Positions 61,096-64,000 of a stretch of DNA of 64,000 nt are shown here, in pieces. The notes under the pieces were generated by a model. The model was given only the letters and a program-made list of their open reading frames with translations. It did not search any database and was not told where the DNA came from. Position 1 is the first letter of the stretch. Each line of letters starts with the position of its first letter. This stretch comes from Heterobilharzia americana (taxonomy: Eukaryota; Platyhelminthes; Trematoda; Strigeidida; Schistosomatidae), in assembly GCA_944470555.2 (NCBI GenBank), contig OX104128.1:39167920-39231919 (forward strand), read 5' to 3'. A program made the position numbers and the translations under genes.

Positions 61096-62209
61096 TTGGG
61101 ATCTATAAATCTCCATAAACTTCTAGAGTTGAGTAACAGTTTATTTCTAGAAAGCTGACTGTTACAGAATACCGTGAATGTCATTCATACATAGTCTTTC
61201 AAGCCAAAATGCCTACTCAGCTAAAGTGAGAAGTTACAATTACGCTCAATACAGTTCAAAATATAGGTAAATAGGTAGTTTAAACAAGAAAGATATCTAG
61301 ACATGCAAACATCTAGTTACTGAATGAATAGTCAGAAAAATTGTGTTGCAATAGTGCTGATTCTGAACCATACTTCAGGGTGAGCCACTAAATTCAAGAA
61401 ATTTAAGCAACAGAATGATAATTCACTTGGTTATAGTTGGTTTTATAGGAATTGTGTATGATTCATTCCAGATGACTGTTTTAAAGGTATTTACAATCGA
61501 TTTTGTTTAGTTAACCAGCCTTCAGCTCATATACACAGTCTCGTAGGTTTTTATGAATTTTAGATATGAGGTAATTGACTGTGAAGGTTTTCGTGAAGTT
61601 TCGTGCATTCTTTGAAGGACCTAGGCGGTGATTTTGCATTCTATAAAAATTTCATCTCATGACTTCGAGGAACTAATAATGGCTGAAACATTAGCTGACT
61701 TTAAATGGAGCATCTATGTGCGTCACGTTTTGATGTCAGGAAAGAAACCTGCTGCGAAAAAGTTTTCCTAAGCCATCGAGTTGTAAGCGTTCTCATTGAT
61801 TAAAACTTCAGTGATTAGCTCATTTCATTTTGCTTATTAAAACACTTCAATCTTATTTCTAGTCGTTTTCTATAGTTTTTGATGAAAAATAACAGTATTT
61901 ATATATCAGTCACGACAAAGGTGATTCAGTTACCGTCCTTCATTAATCTGTTTTAGCAACTTTATAAATCAGTGAAAGTACAAAAATTACTTGTACATCT
62001 GCAACGAAATATCGATGTGGCATTATGAAAAGAAATCTGTACGAAACAAAAAATGTACACAAAGTCGAATGAGTATTTTGTCTGAATAACTTCTTCAAAA
62101 TAAAGGGCAACCTGGTAAAGTGAGTGATGCAAATAGACGTGGTTTTGACGGGGATAAGGATAGCCTGAGATATTCTTAAAGAACTGATGTATTGCTTTGC
62201 ATCAGAAGA

Positions 62210-63329
62210 ACCTCGGCTAGTTTACTAGTTCACTAGTTTACTAATCAGTCCTAACCCCGTAAATATAGGGAAGGTTGGGCTTGGGACTAGCGACCCTACT
62301 CCGAAAGAGATCAGCCCAGTTGGTAAAGAAATTTCAAAGCAGAGAGAAAAGGGCTACCTTGTCAGTTTTCCAAAGAAGGGAGACCTAAGTTTGTTCAAGA
62401 ACTGGCGCTCCATCACTGTCCACACCAAGCAAAATGTTAAGCCATATTATCTTAGAGAAACTAAAAAATGCTCTGGATTCAACTGGATTACAACCGAAAC
62501 AAGCTGGCTGGCTTCAGCAAAAACAAATAATGTGTGGATCAAATTCGAACGCTGCGCATCATCACAGAACAGAGTATGGAATGGTAGTCAATTCTTCACC
62601 TCAGCTTCATCGATTTCGAAAAAGCCTTCGATCGAGGCATCGACAGAGAAGTTATTTGGAAGCTGCTTCAACACTAGGGTCTTAGTCACACAAACTCTTA
62701 TCAACCTCATTACACAGCTATAAGAGGATGCTACATGCCAATGAAAAGATCAGTGATGCCTTTGAAGTGAAGATAGGAAGTAGTAAGACAAGGCTGCCTA
62801 CTATCATCAATCATCTTCCTGATTGCCGTCGACTGGATTGAACTGGAACACGCAGCAAGGAGTGGGGAGCGAGAAGAAGGGGATACACTGGACCAGGGAA
62901 AAGATCCTAGAAAATTTGGATTTCGCCGATGACTTGTGTCTAATGTCGCACAAACTCGAATATCTGCAGACTAAAACTTACAAGTTGACACTACAGGCAG
63001 GGCAGCGAAGACAGGACTTCGAGTGAACGTAGAAAAGACAGAGGTGATGAAGATACCCAACCAACAACAAATGCTAATCACCATCAACGAGAGAGACCTA
63101 GAAGAAGTAGTCTCTTTCACCTACCTAGGCAAGGCGGCATCGACTCAACTACAGGCGATGGCGACACATATGAAGATATCAAAGCCAGGGTCCGAAAGAC
63201 AGCAAGACAGGCGTTCATTAACCTGAAATCTTTGTAGAGATCTACTGCACTTCACACAAAGCGTGAACAAGATCCGGATTCTCAACACCTACTTCAAGTC
63301 AGTGCTTCTGTGTAGTGGTAGACAGACTT
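62210..63329 (+). mobile_element. RTE-like LINE with internal deletion, cut by a PLE fragment
   Basis: Leader-like sequence (TAGTTCACTAGTTTACTAAT, then GTCCTAACCCCG) at 62,215-62,340 joins directly to the RT region (KKGDLSLFKNWRSI) at about 62,370; the endonuclease is missing. FADDLCLMSHKLEYLQT (62,930) keeps an intact box. It ends at 63,329 against the PLE fragment. Confidence 0.8.
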
Positions 63330-64000
63330 TATTACTACAAATGATACTATAACTACTATTGGGAATATTTTCCTTTCCATTTCTTATAAATTTCTTGACA
63401 AATTTAGGTGGGCAATCATCGAGACGCAAAAATATTCTTAATGTCTTTAATTAAATGTCATAGATATTCTAACCAACTGGTAAGCTTCTTCGCCCCATCA
63501 TTTAGGCACTTCACTCCACCTACTTTAACTGAGATGCTGTGAGATGATTTGAAGTCTAAGTAACAATTCGAATGCGAAGGTTTCCTGTATATATCAGATG
63601 CGAAACTTCCACCAGGCTTTCACCTAATCTTCCAATACATGATTGCTAGCTCATATCCATCACTTTCAAAGTCATAGGTAAACTGAGTTGCATTCAATAC
63701 TGAGTTCATATGTGTCAAGTATCTATTGATGTGTACCGATTTCAGTACAGTAAGTGAGTCATCTACATATCAGAACCATATCTTTGAAGTAAGATTAGAT
63801 GTTTGAAGAGCCACCTGCTCCCAACCATCCATAAATACGTCTGCGATGATAGTGGATGTTGGTGACTCCATAGAAACCTCTTCAGATTGTTTAAATATTT
63901 TATTCTGGAACTTGAAAACTGTAGATGTTCGACACAATCATACTCCTAACACGATTTCCTCGATCAGCATCTTAGTTGGATTCGTAAGCTCACTGTCATC
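63330..64000 (-). mobile_element. PLE fragment, near-identical to 53,421-54,091, runs off the window
   Basis: Aligns base for base (constant offset 9,909, no net indel) with the earlier copy; I counted about nine differences. It begins abruptly inside the linker region, directly against a LINE, and lacks the nuclease and terminal repeat on that side. Confidence 0.85.

Larger units (their letters stand above)
59401..62209. other. Unassigned DNA with one decayed family A repeat
   Basis: An acceptor-like CATTTTCAG at about 60,492 is followed at once by a stop in phase 0 and is not used. An (ATT)n tract is listed separately. Confidence 0.55.

Noticed and set aside
1..64000. CRISPR arrays, rRNA genes, bacterial operons
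   Set aside because: No regular direct repeats with spacers, no rRNA core motifs, and the intron and repeat content is that of an animal nuclear genome.

Overview
The window looks like intron-rich nuclear DNA of a blood fluke, Schistosoma or a close schistosomatid. It is AT-rich, has very small exons in large introns, and carries three repeat types typical of that group: RTE-like (SR2-type) LINEs, Penelope-like elements (PLEs) with a GIY-YIG nuclease and inverted terminal repeats, and short tRNA-promoter repeats that carry hammerhead ribozyme cores (Sm-alpha type). The assignment rests on repeat and exon style alone; no search was run.

Positions 263 to about 36,820 (+ strand) hold the 3' part of one host gene for a secreted or lysosomal protein with saposin B-type (SapB) domains. 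Ten internal exons join in one open frame of 321 codons, and a very short last exon with a poly(A) signal may end the gene at 36,712/36,817. Two SapB domains, at the start and end of the partial product, have identical five-cysteine spacing, each split by a phase-0 intron at the same place; a third, more diverged copy lies between them. The 5' exons (signal peptide) are outside the window.

The introns and everything after about 36.8 kb are filled with mobile elements in nested layers. I find seven LINE loci: 16.0-17.1 kb (two fragments with opposed 3' ends), 25.0-25.9, 27.9-28.6, 38.5-41.9, 44.9-48.2, 50.7-52.1 and 62.2-63.3 kb. The two longest, about 3.4 kb each, lie tail to tail and share the same disabling changes in their 5' halves but have different 3' halves. 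PLE copies or terminal-repeat fragments lie at 0.9-2.7, 9.4, 20.5-21.0, 26.4-28.6 (split by a LINE), 38.1-43.1 (split by a 3.4-kb LINE with a target duplication), 44.5-44.9, 52.7-54.9 and 63.3-64.0 kb. All carry stops or frameshifts, or lack parts, so none looks able to move by itself.

Three short-repeat families are scattered through the window, often as inverted pairs. Family A has a strong hammerhead stem I; family B resembles Sm-alpha; family C is a tRNA-derived SINE without a visible ribozyme. I found no second host gene after 36.8 kb, no convincing functional tRNA, rRNA or CRISPR. The remaining stretches are intronic or intergenic DNA in which I recognise nothing.
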